DNA from: Chthonomonas sp035294505
GTDB lineage: Bacteria; Armatimonadota; Chthonomonadetes; Chthonomonadales; Chthonomonadaceae
Assembly: GCF_035294505.1 (NCBI RefSeq)
Contig: NZ_DATGKU010000118.1
Location: 1 to 7,943, forward strand
Direction of reading: 5' to 3'
DNA: 7,943 nucleotides
The first letter of the stretch is position 1, and each line of letters starts with the position of its first letter. The position numbers and the translations under genes were made by a program. A model generated the notes under the pieces. It searched no databases. It had not been told where the DNA came from and was given only the letters and a program-made list of their open reading frames with translations. Shown here piece by piece: positions 1-7,301 of the stretch.

Positions 1-1815
1 TATCTCGTTAAGCCAAAACTAGCCACAACCGCTTCCGTTATGCTCGATGTACGAATGCTTTTTTCCGCCCTTGTAGATGCTGATTTTCTTGATACGGCAC
101 AACACTTTGGCGAAGAGCGTGAAACCCCCAAAAGTTTAGAGCCTGCACGCGCTTTAGCAGCCCTCGAGCGCTATCTCGACGAAGAGGTACGTCAAAACAG
201 GCGCGCCAAAGCCGAGGTCATTGCAGTGCGAGAGGAGTTGTTGCACAACTGTCGAGAGGCTGCGACTAGTTCTCCGGGTCTCTTTACCCTTACGGCTCCA
301 ACCGGTTCAGGAAAGACATTGGGCATGTTACTGTTTGGCCTGACCCATGCCCAACAGCACGATTTTAAGCGTCTGATTCTTGTTTTTCCCTATCTTACTA
401 TCATCGAGCAGGTTGTCTCCCTATGTCGTGCTATCTTCGAGCCTGTTTTCGGTAGCGGGTATGTGTTGGAGCACCACAGCTCTGCTCGATGGCAGCGACT
501 TAGCTCGGAGAGTTCTCTTGCCGAAGAAGAGCGTCGGATCGAGCGCCAACTATCGGAGAACTGGCAGGCCCCTCTCATCATTACCACGAATGTGCAGTTC
601 CTCGAATCGCTCTTTAGCAACTCTCCAGGGGATTGTCGTAAGCTGCACTCTATCGGCGAGAGCATCGTGTTCTTTGATGAGGTGCAGACACTTCCAACAT
701 CTATTGTGTTACCAACATTGAGAACGCTCTCGCGTCTAGCGTCGCCGCCTTATCGAGTCAGTATCGTGTTTTCCACGGCCACACAGCCGGCATTTTCTCT
801 GCTTCACAGGGAGGTGCAGGAAGAGGGCAACAGCGGATGGAAGCCCCGTGAAATCGCTCCACCTCATCTTTTCAAGAAGATGCAACGAGTTACCGTAGAC
901 TGGCGGTTGTGGGATGACCCTCTGACGATAGAGGAGCTTTGCCGGAAAGTCGCGCAGGAGCCGATGGAGCAACTGCTGTGCGTGGTGAATATGCGCAAAG
1001 ATGCACGTGCTATTGCGCTTACGTTGCGTGATATGGGGTTGGAAGGCCTTTACCACCTTTCCACATGCATGTGTCCTTTGCATCGGCAAGAAATTCTAAA
1101 AGAGGTAAAAGCTCGTCTGCTGGAGAATAAAGCGTGCAGATTGATCAGCACTCAATGCGTTGAGGCCGGGGTAGATGTGGACTTTCCCTTAGGTTACCGC
1201 ATGTTAGGACCGTTATCGGCTATTGCGCAGGTAGCCGGACGAGTTAATAGAAACGGCCTTTTAGAGGGCAAAGGAATCCTGCGAGTGTTTAGGCTTTTAG
1301 AGGAACGATATCCCGATAAAGCCTACGAACAGGCCACCCGAGTTACCGAGAAGATTCTAAGAGAGCTTGGAACGGATCGGTTAGATATCGAAGGCCCAGA
1401 GTTATATCAGCGCTACTATAGCGAGCTATATAACGTGGCCGGAATTGGTCAGCTAAATCGTGAATTGCTAGAGGCCATAGCGAATCAGAACTATCGGGAG
1501 GTAGCACGAATCTATCGAATTATTGATGAGGACTTCATCCATGTTGTGGTGCCATATCAAGGGGCTTTGGAACTGTTTGAGCAGTTGGCCGATGAGGTGC
1601 GTTCAAAGGGAGTGAGTAAGTCGTGGGTGCGACGTGCCCAACCACTGACGATCAGTTTATATCTTCCACGAACTCTGTCGCGCAGTTTAGAGCCGGTACC
1701 GGGTTGGGGGAGCTTTGCCAACCGTTGGTTTCTATGCTACCGTAGCGAGGACTACGACAGCCTGGTCGGTTTTTATCCTAAGGATGACGCCGAAATGGAT
1801 GTGCTTATCGCTTAA
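1..1815 (+). CDS. cas3: Cas3 HD nuclease-helicase, 5' end outside window
   Basis: Cas3 is recruited by the type I surveillance complex to the R-loop, where it unwinds target DNA with its ATP-driven SF2 helicase and cuts it with its HD nuclease. The frame is open from base 1 with no stop, giving 604 visible residues. The first ATG, at 40, is internal: the residues after it (RMLFSALVDADFLDT) match the last helices of a Cas3 HD domain, so the metal-binding HD residues lie upstream. Helicase motifs are complete: Walker A TAPTGSGKT (from 292), motif Ia region ILVFPYLTIIEQ, TTNVQFLESLF, a DEVQ box in place of DEAH/DEAQ (676-687), motif III STATQPA, STQCVEAGVDVDFP and motif VI QVAGRVNR (from 1228). 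The remaining ~190 residues are the accessory C-terminal region. It is the first gene of the visible cas operon; cas5c starts 27 bp after its TAA. The family call is very secure; the true start cannot be seen. Confidence 0.97.
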   Translation, partial: YLVKPKLATTASVMLDVRMLFSALVDADFLDTAQHFGEERETPKSLEPARALAALERYLDEEVRQNRRAKAEVIAVREELLHNCREAATSSPGLFTLTAPTGSGKTLGMLLFGLTHAQQHDFKRLILVFPYLTIIEQVVSLCRAIFEPVFGSGYVLEHHSSARWQRLSSESSLAEEERRIERQLSENWQAPLIITTNVQFLESLFSNSPGDCRKLHSIGESIVFFDEVQTLPTSIVLPTLRTLSRLASPPYRVSIVFSTATQPAFSLLHREVQEEGNSGWKPREIAPPHLFKKMQRVTVDWRLWDDPLTIEELCRKVAQEPMEQLLCVVNMRKDARAIALTLRDMGLEGLYHLSTCMCPLHRQEILKEVKARLLENKACRLISTQCVEAGVDVDFPLGYRMLGPLSAIAQVAGRVNRNGLLEGKGILRVFRLLEERYPDKAYEQATRVTEKILRELGTDRLDIEGPELYQRYYSELYNVAGIGQLNRELLEAIANQNYREVARIYRIIDEDFIHVVVPYQGALELFEQLADEVRSKGVSKSWVRRAQPLTISLYLPRTLSRSLEPVPGWGSFANRWFLCYRSEDYDSLVGFYPKDDAEMDVLIA

Positions 1816-1842
1816 ATTATCTGACGAGGAGGAAAAGTTGCT

Positions 1843-2559
1843 ATGAGGAGATCGAATCGGCAGGTTTTAGAGGTGTGGGGTGACTTGGCCTGCTTTTCTC
1901 AGCCGCCCCTTTCTGTGGAGCGGTTCACCTATCCTGTCATCACGCCGTCGGCAGCGAGGGGCATTTTCGATGCTATCTACGTAAAGCCCTCAAAATTTCG
2001 ATGGCAGATTCTCGAGATCGAGCTGTTTGAGAGGCCGCGCTACATCGCTTTACGTCGAAACGAGATGAAGCAAAAAGCACCGGGAACCGACACGCTTTGG
2101 CGCTGGATGGAGGGACGGGAGGAGCCAGAGCCTCTCTATGCGGACACCGATGACGAGGCCAAAGGGCGCACTCAGCGGCAAACCATCGCCCTCAAAAACG
2201 TGCGCTATCGCCTGCATGCCGAGATACGCCCCTGGCCGGGCTATGAGGACGAACTGGCAGCATTTGAGGCGCAGTTTCGACGCAGAGCGGAACAAGGACA
2301 ATGTGCTTGGCAGCCTTATTTGGGCATGCGCGAGTTCGCGGCCTACTTTCGATTGGTGGACGAAGCCGACCGAGCCACACCCATCCCTTTCGATATGGAG
2401 GTTGGATGGATGCTATACGATGTATTCGACCTTTCACGGCCAGGAACAAGCGAAGACAAGCCCTTCATCACGCTGTTTCATGCGCGAATCGAAGGAGGAC
2501 GCTTGCAGGTGCCGCCGTTTGAAAGTCCAGAGGTAAAAAAACCCATTCCAGGAGGCTAA
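1843..2559 (+). CDS. cas5c: Cas5c (Cas5d/Csd5-type), crRNA-processing Cascade subunit
   Basis: In subtype I-C there is no Cas6. Cas5 itself cuts the repeat at the base of its hairpin and then stays on the 5' tag of the crRNA in Cascade. The 238 residues show the family signature ARGIFDAIYVKP (residues 38-49), then ALKNVRYRLHAEI and GQCAWQPYLGMREFAAYF, and the length is normal. Tyr46 sits where the catalytic Tyr46 of Bacillus halodurans Cas5d does. From a remembered alignment, the partner Lys116-His117 pair of that enzyme falls near Ala140-Phe141-Glu142 here, so it seems absent (see findings). The ATG is placed by AGGAGG at 1827-1832, 10 nt upstream. The gene ends 2 bp before the cas8c ATG, whose ribosome binding site lies in the last codons, which suggests translational coupling. 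Family assignment is secure; the catalytic residues are inference. Confidence 0.96.
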   Translation: MRRSNRQVLEVWGDLACFSQPPLSVERFTYPVITPSAARGIFDAIYVKPSKFRWQILEIELFERPRYIALRRNEMKQKAPGTDTLWRWMEGREEPEPLYADTDDEAKGRTQRQTIALKNVRYRLHAEIRPWPGYEDELAAFEAQFRRRAEQGQCAWQPYLGMREFAAYFRLVDEADRATPIPFDMEVGWMLYDVFDLSRPGTSEDKPFITLFHARIEGGRLQVPPFESPEVKKPIPGG

Positions 2560-2561
2560 GA

Positions 2562-4397
2562 ATGATCGATCAACTCGTACGCTATGCCACCCAAAAGGGG
2601 CTTCACTCCGAACCCGGTTTCGCCACTCAAACGATTCGATGGTGTCTTAGCTTTAGTGCCGATGGTCGTTATCTAGGGGTAGTGCCGCTCGGAGATAAAG
2701 TTGGGCGCAAGTTCGATGTTTGCCCCAATTTGTCTCAACCGGAGCTGGTGCGCTTAAACCCAGGAAGCCAGTTTCTTTATGAGTCGGCAGATTGTGTGGT
2801 GCTCTACAAGGTGAAGCCGGAGGATTTGCAAAAGAAACAGGAGAAACACAACTTCTTTATAGGGCTTCTGGAGCAGGCTTCCGCAGCAGTACCCGAGCTG
2901 AAAGCCGTTGCGCAGAGCTTGCGTGACCCACAGATATGCAACAGAATCTGTGAAGACCTGGAGCGCAATAAAGTAAAACCTACCGATAAATTGACACTGC
3001 AGGTTGGCAGCAACCTGCTTCTGGAGGATAGTCGCTGGCATGATTGGTGGCGTCGGTTTCGCAGCAGTATTGGCGGTAATGTAGGAGCTTCGCAAGCAAC
3101 CGGCGGGGCGAGAATGGTCTGTTTCGCAACAGGAGACTCAGTAGTTCCTGAACCAACTCATCCCAAAATACGCGGGTTGGCGGATGTTGGCGGACAAAGC
3201 TCCGGTTCCTCTCTTGTTGGCTTCGATAAAGATGCTTTTGAGTCGTATGGTCTGAAACAGTCGGCCAATGCGGCCGTTTCGGCAGAGAGCGCTGCTGCCT
3301 ATCGCGCTGCTTTGGAAGACCTTCTACAAAACAACGCCAATCGCCTCGCCGGTACCAAGGTGGCATATTGGTACAGTCACGCAGTTCCTAGCGAAAACGA
3401 CCCCCTGGCCTATTTGTTAGTTGAGCAAATGGAGGAGGGGCAAGAGGCACAAGCACGAAGCGCTCTGCAGCGTGCCCGCAATCTTTTAAACTACCTGCAC
3501 ACTGGTCGTACGGAGGCCATCGAGCTAGGGCATAGCTATTTCTACATTCTCACTTTATCCGGTGCGGCTGGTCGTGTTATGGTACGCGACTGGGCCATGG
3601 GCCAGTTTGAGGATTTAGCCACTCACGTGGCTGAGTGGTTCGAACACCTGCGGATCGTCCGCTATGATGGAGGAGGTGATGCTCTTAACCCCGGTTTAGA
3701 ACGTTTAGTTACCAGTTTGCTTCCACTCCGATCATCTCAACAACAATATGAGGATTGGATTAAGCCCCTCTCTGGGGTGCGAACGAGTCTGCTTCATGCG
3801 GCTATTGAAGGCACACCCCTGCCTTTTGAAGTGCTTGGACGCATACTCTATCATCACAATCAGTTTGTTCTTTCGGGGGAGTGGGAGAAGGCGGTAGAGA
3901 CACGAAACCGAAACCTGTTGAACCTTCTACAGGCTCGCATGGCTTTGCTGAAAGCCTATAATATTCGCAACAAAGGAGACAAAAACATGAAATCTAATCT
4001 TAACAAGCAACACCCAAGTCCTGCCTACCACTGCGGTCGCCTTATGGCTGTTTATGCGCGTCTGCAGGAGGCGGCACTGGGCAATGTGGGGGCAGGCGTA
4101 GTTCAACGTTTCTATGCGGCTGCCTGCGCTACTCCGGCGCTCGTGTTGGCAAGGCTAGACCGCACTGCGCGATTTCACCTTAACAGCATAGAGAGCAAGG
4201 GGCTGCAGAACTGGTATCTCGATCAGCTCACCGAAATCTACAACGCTATCCCAGAGCGGCTTCCGAGAACGCTGAGCCTTGAAGACCAGAGCCTTTTCGC
4301 TCTTGGTTACTACCATCAGCTTGCCGAGATGCGTTCACCTGCGAAATCCGAATCATCGTCAGACCAGTCCAATCAAAAAACCATAGAGGAGGAATAG
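2562..4397 (+). CDS. cas8c: Cas8c (Csd1), large subunit of I-C Cascade
   Basis: Cas8c is the large subunit that, in studied I-C complexes, recognises the PAM and helps open the target DNA. The 611-residue product is in the usual Csd1 size range. It contains the conserved core with CFATGD (residues 187-192), HPKIRGL, GGQSSGSSLVGFD (210-222) and AFESYG (225-230), followed by a helical C-terminal part. AGGAGG at 2550-2555, 6 nt before the ATG, overlaps the end of cas5c. The TAG stop is 1 bp from the cas7c ATG. From residue 476 on, the same frame very probably also encodes the small subunit Cas11c from its own start. The extreme C terminus (PAKSESSSDQSNQKTIEEE) is polar and of low complexity; its last codons carry the cas7c ribosome binding site. 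No frameshift or missing block is evident. Confidence 0.96.
   Translation: MIDQLVRYATQKGLHSEPGFATQTIRWCLSFSADGRYLGVVPLGDKVGRKFDVCPNLSQPELVRLNPGSQFLYESADCVVLYKVKPEDLQKKQEKHNFFIGLLEQASAAVPELKAVAQSLRDPQICNRICEDLERNKVKPTDKLTLQVGSNLLLEDSRWHDWWRRFRSSIGGNVGASQATGGARMVCFATGDSVVPEPTHPKIRGLADVGGQSSGSSLVGFDKDAFESYGLKQSANAAVSAESAAAYRAALEDLLQNNANRLAGTKVAYWYSHAVPSENDPLAYLLVEQMEEGQEAQARSALQRARNLLNYLHTGRTEAIELGHSYFYILTLSGAAGRVMVRDWAMGQFEDLATHVAEWFEHLRIVRYDGGGDALNPGLERLVTSLLPLRSSQQQYEDWIKPLSGVRTSLLHAAIEGTPLPFEVLGRILYHHNQFVLSGEWEKAVETRNRNLLNLLQARMALLKAYNIRNKGDKNMKSNLNKQHPSPAYHCGRLMAVYARLQEAALGNVGAGVVQRFYAAACATPALVLARLDRTARFHLNSIESKGLQNWYLDQLTEIYNAIPERLPRTLSLEDQSLFALGYYHQLAEMRSPAKSESSSDQSNQKTIEEE
3972..3978 (+). 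promoter_or_regulatory. Internal ribosome binding site for cas11c
   Basis: AAAGGAG lies 8 nt before an in-frame ATG at 3987 and deep inside cas8c. The local sequence around it is A-rich (ACAAAGGAGACAAAAACATG), unlike the G+C-richer coding sequence around it, which suits an unstructured translation start. It decides the start of the predicted small subunit. Confidence 0.75.
3987..4397 (+). CDS. cas11c: Cas11c small subunit, internal in-frame product of cas8c
   Basis: Type I-C Cascade is known to need a small subunit, Cas11c, translated separately from the 3' part of cas8c. Here an in-frame ATG at codon 476 of cas8c has an excellent Shine-Dalgarno sequence (AAAGGAG, 8 nt spacing) and would give 136 residues sharing the cas8c stop. 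The product begins MKSNLNKQHPSPAYHCGRL and is predicted mainly helical (for example MAVYARLQEAALG and LQNWYLDQLTEIYNAI), as expected of a Cas11 helical bundle that lines the Cascade belly and contacts the non-target strand. It is reported in the same frame as the large subunit, so a standard ORF call hides it. The start is seen in the sequence; the role comes from the family; actual translation is inference. Confidence 0.82.
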   Translation: MKSNLNKQHPSPAYHCGRLMAVYARLQEAALGNVGAGVVQRFYAAACATPALVLARLDRTARFHLNSIESKGLQNWYLDQLTEIYNAIPERLPRTLSLEDQSLFALGYYHQLAEMRSPAKSESSSDQSNQKTIEEE

Positions 4398-4398
4398 A

Positions 4399-5400
4399 AT
4401 GTCTAACCCCATCTCCAATCGTTACGAGTTTCTCTACTTTTTCGATTGCCAAGATGGCAACCCGAACGGCGATCCAGATGCCGGCAATGCCCCACGCGTA
4501 GACCCAGAAGACATGCATGGCATCGTATCGGATGTGGCCTTGAAACGGCGTGTGCGCAACTATGTGCTTGCCAAGCACGAGAACAGAATGCCTTACGCCA
4601 TCTTCATCGAGCATGCTACAAATCTCAACCGGCATATTACGCGTGCCCATGAGGAGACAGGAGGCTTGAAACTAAAAACCTCGAAGGAGGATAAGGCATC
4701 CAAAGAAAAAGTGCTGGAAGCCCGCGAGTGGATGTGCGCAAATTTCTACGATGTGCGCACCTTCGGAGCGGTAATGAGTACAGGGCCTAATGCGGGGCAG
4801 GTCCGTGGGCCGGTGCAGATAAGCTTCGCCCGTTCCATAGACCCCATCTATCCTTTAGAGATATCTATCACGCGGATGGCCATTGCCGCAGATGTGCAAG
4901 GGGCCAAGAGCAGTGAGGACTATCTCAAGTGGGAGCAGGAGCAACCGGAAGACCAACTGCGAACCATGGGGCGCAAGTCGCTGATCTCCTATGGTCTCTA
5001 CCTCGCGCGCGGCTTTGTGAGCGCTCACTTAGCTCAAAAGGACGATACGTTCCGCGGTACCGGCTTCTCCGAGGCGGATTTGGAACTGCTCTGGGAAGCC
5101 CTCGGTAACATGTACGACCATGACCGTTCTTCAAGTAAGGGGATGATGTCGGCGCGCAAGCTTATTGTGTTCAAGCATGTAGGCACCGATACGATACCTG
5201 AACAACGCAAACGGCAGGCGATCTTGGGTTGCGCTCCGGCCTATAGGCTGCTTGACGTGGGCGGTAGCGAAGACAACGGGGAGATCGTACGCATCTGGCG
5301 GAAAGACGCTCAGAAGCCAGCGCGTAGCTTCCACGACTACTGTTTGGAGATATATGCCGATCGGGTACCGCCGGGTGTCGAGCTTATCGAAAAGCTCTAG
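4399..5400 (+). CDS. cas7c: Cas7c (Csd2), crRNA-binding Cascade backbone
   Basis: Several copies of Cas7 form the filament that coats the crRNA spacer in Cascade. The 333-residue product shows the Csd2 family hallmarks: the N-terminal RRM-like strand ending in GNPNGDPDAGNAPR (residues 20-33), GIVSDVALKRRVRNYV (41-56), YDVRTFGAVMSTG (117-129) with GQVRGPVQISFARSIDPI (133-150), MGRKSLISYGLY, GTGFSEADLELLWEAL (220-235) and DRSSSKGMM (242-250). It is a little longer than many Csd2 proteins, with a Lys/Glu-rich stretch around residues 89-108 (LKLKTSKEDKASKEKVLEAR). AGGAGG at 4387-4392 is 6 nt from the ATG, and the gap to cas8c is 1 bp. It is the last gene before the 153-bp gap with the hairpin at 5426-5454, which may stabilise the 3' end of the message of this high-copy subunit. 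Confidence 0.97.
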   Translation: MSNPISNRYEFLYFFDCQDGNPNGDPDAGNAPRVDPEDMHGIVSDVALKRRVRNYVLAKHENRMPYAIFIEHATNLNRHITRAHEETGGLKLKTSKEDKASKEKVLEAREWMCANFYDVRTFGAVMSTGPNAGQVRGPVQISFARSIDPIYPLEISITRMAIAADVQGAKSSEDYLKWEQEQPEDQLRTMGRKSLISYGLYLARGFVSAHLAQKDDTFRGTGFSEADLELLWEALGNMYDHDRSSSKGMMSARKLIVFKHVGTDTIPEQRKRQAILGCAPAYRLLDVGGSEDNGEIVRIWRKDAQKPARSFHDYCLEIYADRVPPGVELIEKL

Positions 5401-5425
5401 TGGTAACTGTGCGCCGAGTCGTCGC

Positions 5426-5454
5426 CTCCCCTCTCCCAAATTGGGAGAGGGGAG
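5426..5454 (+). terminator. Perfect 12-bp hairpin after cas7c, terminator or mRNA stabiliser
   Basis: CTCCCCTCTCCC (5426-5437) pairs without mismatch with GGGAGAGGGGAG (5443-5454) around the loop AAATT, starting 25 bp after the cas7c stop. No T-run follows directly; the nearest, CTTTTT, begins 13 nt later at 5467. It is therefore not a classic intrinsic terminator. It could be a partial terminator, a block to 3' exonucleases, or one member of a dispersed family: palindromes of this CCCTCTCCC...GGGAGAGGG kind recur between genes in many bacterial genomes. The structure is certain; its function is inference. Confidence 0.6.
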
Positions 5455-5487
5455 AAGTATGTTGGCCTTTTTCAACGAATGTCAGAT

Positions 5488-5514
5488 TTGTTAGAAGCTA
5501 TCTAATGGTATTAT
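5488..5514 (+). promoter_or_regulatory. Possible promoter for cas4-cas1(-cas2)
   Basis: TTGTTA (5488-5493, 4 of 6 to TTGACA) and TATTAT (5509-5514, 5 of 6 to TATAAT) are separated by 15 bp, shorter than the ideal 17. The spacer contains the second arm of a small inverted repeat, TTAGA (5491-5495) and TCTAA (5501-5505), that could be an operator. The site lies after the cas7c hairpin in the only gap before cas4 that is long enough for a promoter. It is weak evidence from sequence alone. Confidence 0.3.
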
Positions 5515-5553
5515 TACGCATCGGCCTGTAGGAGAAAGGAGGCATCGTAAGGA

Positions 5554-6195
5554 ATGCAAGAGGAGGAACCGATCTTGATATCTGCTCTTGCCCAATACGG
5601 CTATTGCACACGCCGATGCGGTCTCATGCATGTCGAGCAGCTTTACGAGGAAAATCCTTATACCCTCATGGGGGCACGTGGGCACACGCAGGTAGACGTG
5701 GAGGATGTAGTTTCCGTAAGGGGTGCCCGCATTGAACGGGCTTTGCCTTTGTGGTCGGATCGCTTAGGCTTAGTCGGCAGAGCCGATGTGGTCGAGTTTT
5801 GGCCGGACGGCACCATCTATCCCGTTGAGTACAAACACGGCCCGCGGCGCCATAACCTGTTTGACGCGCTGCAAGTATGCGCTCAAGGCATGTGTTTAGA
5901 GGAGATGTTTGGTTGTTCAGTAGAGAAAGGGGCTATTTATCATATCTCATCACGTAGACGTCGAGAGGTGCTCTTCACGGAGGAGTTGCGAACGAAAGTT
6001 TTAGAGGCTATCGCGGATATCCGTGATATGATACGTGAGGGCCGGGTGCCACCTCCAGTAAACGACAAGCGTTGCCCCAACTGCTCTTTACACGACATCT
6101 GCATGCCGGAGGTGTTGGCAACTGGGCGGTTTGCTTGGCATGCAAAAGCTCTTTATCGGTTAGAGGAGATGGAGGAAGAAGAGGATGAGTCGTGA
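5554..6195 (+). CDS. cas4: Cas4, Fe-S exonuclease for PAM-aware spacer acquisition
   Basis: Cas4 is a RecB-like nuclease that works with Cas1-Cas2 to recognise the PAM in new spacer precursors, trim their ends and fix their orientation. The 213 residues hold the N-terminal iron-sulphur cysteines in YCTRRCGL (Cys18 is the likely ligand, Cys22 nearby) and three C-terminal cysteines in CPNCSLHDIC (174, 177, 183). The nuclease residues are Asp78 in GRADVVEF and Glu92/Lys94 in VEYKHG, with His44 a likely active-site histidine, and QVCAQGMCLEEMFG is the usual QxxxY-region equivalent. All expected catalytic and cluster residues are present. AAAGGAGG at 5535-5542 is 11 nt before the ATG. The tail EEMEEEEDES is acidic because the cas1 ribosome binding site (GGAGG, 6171-6175) is read through by it. 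The gene overlaps cas1 by 11 bp. Confidence 0.97.
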   Translation: MQEEEPILISALAQYGYCTRRCGLMHVEQLYEENPYTLMGARGHTQVDVEDVVSVRGARIERALPLWSDRLGLVGRADVVEFWPDGTIYPVEYKHGPRRHNLFDALQVCAQGMCLEEMFGCSVEKGAIYHISSRRRREVLFTEELRTKVLEAIADIRDMIREGRVPPPVNDKRCPNCSLHDICMPEVLATGRFAWHAKALYRLEEMEEEEDES

Positions 6196-7222
6196 ACTGC
6201 TAAACACTCTGTTTGTTATGACACCAGGCGCCTATGCTCGGCTAGACGGCGATACCGTGCGTGTGGAGTTAGAGGGTGAGAAGCTCATTCAAGTCCCTCT
6301 CATACATATCGGCCAGTTGGTCTTTTTCGGGGCTACGTCCTTAACACCTCAACTGCTCATGCGTTGCGCAGAGGAGGGGAAGGATGTCGTCTTTTTAGAC
6401 TACGCCGGCAACTTTAAGGCGCGCGTGATTGGGCCTGAGTCGGGCAACGTATTGCTGCGTGCAGCTCAGTATAAGGCTCACTGTGATAGCCAGATGACTC
6501 TGAACATCGCGCGTCCTATCGTTGCGGGAAAGATAAAAAACTGCAGGAACAACCTCTTGCGTGGCTTACGCGACAGCGGCATATCTGCGCAGGGAAAGAT
6601 GGCTCTCGATGAGGCTGTTGGCGTTCTAGGAGAGTTGCTTGGTCGGACAGCTGAAGTAACAGAGATCAACGCTTTGCGGGGGATTGAGGGTCAGGCGGCG
6701 GCCATCTATTTTGAGGTTTTTGATCATCTCATTAAGCAAGAGAATCGGGCCTTTCGATTTCAAAATAGGAGCCGTCGTCCCCCGCGCGATCGTATAAACG
6801 CTCTGATCTCTTTTGTATATACGCTTCTCCTTGCGGAGTGTGAAAGCGCGTTGGCAAGTGTCGGGTTAGATACTCAGTTTGGTTTTCTGCATGTTTTGCG
6901 TCCTGGTCGTCCGGCATTAGCGCTCGATCTCGTTGAGGAGTTTCGGCCCAGTGTGGGTGATCGTTTCGTATTGGCACTTATCAATCGTGGGCAGATAGAG
7001 GAGCGTCACTTTGAGGAACGTGCTGGAGGCAGCGTTTTGCTTAATGAGGATGGTCGTAAGGTAGTATTAGGCGCTTACCAGAAAAGGAAGCAAGAAGAAG
7101 TTCATCATTCCCTATTAAAGACGAAGGTACCATTGGGCCTTGTTCCTCAGTTACAGGCACGTTTGCTTTCGCGTTATATACGCGGAGATACAGACTACTA
7201 CATCCCGTATACGGTTAAATGA
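6185..7222 (+). CDS. cas1: Cas1 integrase of the spacer-acquisition complex
   Basis: Cas1 is the metal-dependent integrase that, as two dimers around a Cas2 dimer, joins new spacers to the leader-proximal repeat. The 345-residue product has a normal I-C length. After the N-terminal beta domain it shows LRGIEGQAAAIYF with metal-ligand Glu168, then NRSRRPPRDRINALISFVYTLL (195-215 region), His236 in FLHVLRPGRPALALDL, and the acidic pair Asp248/Glu251 in LDLVEEFRP. The common HxDRPGR form reads HVLRPGR here, a mild departure beside the catalytic histidine. The C terminus has VPLGLVPQLQARLLSRYIRGD. The ATG lies inside the end of cas4 with GGAGG 9 nt upstream, so the two are probably translationally coupled. 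It ends with tandem stops (TGA TAA). Confidence 0.98.
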   Translation: MSRELLNTLFVMTPGAYARLDGDTVRVELEGEKLIQVPLIHIGQLVFFGATSLTPQLLMRCAEEGKDVVFLDYAGNFKARVIGPESGNVLLRAAQYKAHCDSQMTLNIARPIVAGKIKNCRNNLLRGLRDSGISAQGKMALDEAVGVLGELLGRTAEVTEINALRGIEGQAAAIYFEVFDHLIKQENRAFRFQNRSRRPPRDRINALISFVYTLLLAECESALASVGLDTQFGFLHVLRPGRPALALDLVEEFRPSVGDRFVLALINRGQIEERHFEERAGGSVLLNEDGRKVVLGAYQKRKQEEVHHSLLKTKVPLGLVPQLQARLLSRYIRGDTDYYIPYTVK

Positions 7223-7301
7223 TAATGTCTGTGGGGGGGTGGTAGTTGTTAGGCAGATAAGGGGGTATACTTGCTAATGAATATAGCTTAGGTGTGTAAC
7301 G
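7223..7301 (+). other. cas1-cas2 gap with possible weak -10 element
   Basis: This 79-bp spacer breaks the otherwise tight acquisition operon. It has a run of seven G (7233-7239) and one of five G (7261-7265). TATACT at 7266-7271 matches the -10 consensus at 5 of 6, but the only -35-like hexamer, TTGTTA (7246-7251), is just 14 bp away. A weak promoter for cas2 is possible but poorly supported. I see no terminator-like hairpin. Confidence 0.3.

Noticed and set aside
2138..2536. 132-residue alternative frame inside cas5c, and similar frames in cas3, cas8c and cas7c
   Set aside because: They overlap genes with strong family motifs, lack good ribosome binding sites, and show no recognisable domain.
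3671..3681. AGGAGGT followed by ATG inside cas8c as a second internal start
   Set aside because: The ATG is only 1 nt away, out of frame, and meets a stop after six codons.
4246..4650. 134-residue antisense reading frame across the cas8c-cas7c junction
   Set aside because: It lies opposite two well-supported genes, has no family resemblance I recognise and its composition is that of a shadow frame.
4684..4690. AAGGAGG inside cas7c as an internal translation start
   Set aside because: No suitably spaced start codon follows that would give a sensible product.
7233..7265. G-quadruplex between cas1 and cas2
   Set aside because: The G7 and G5 runs give at most three GGG tracts, so a stable three-layer quadruplex is not supported.
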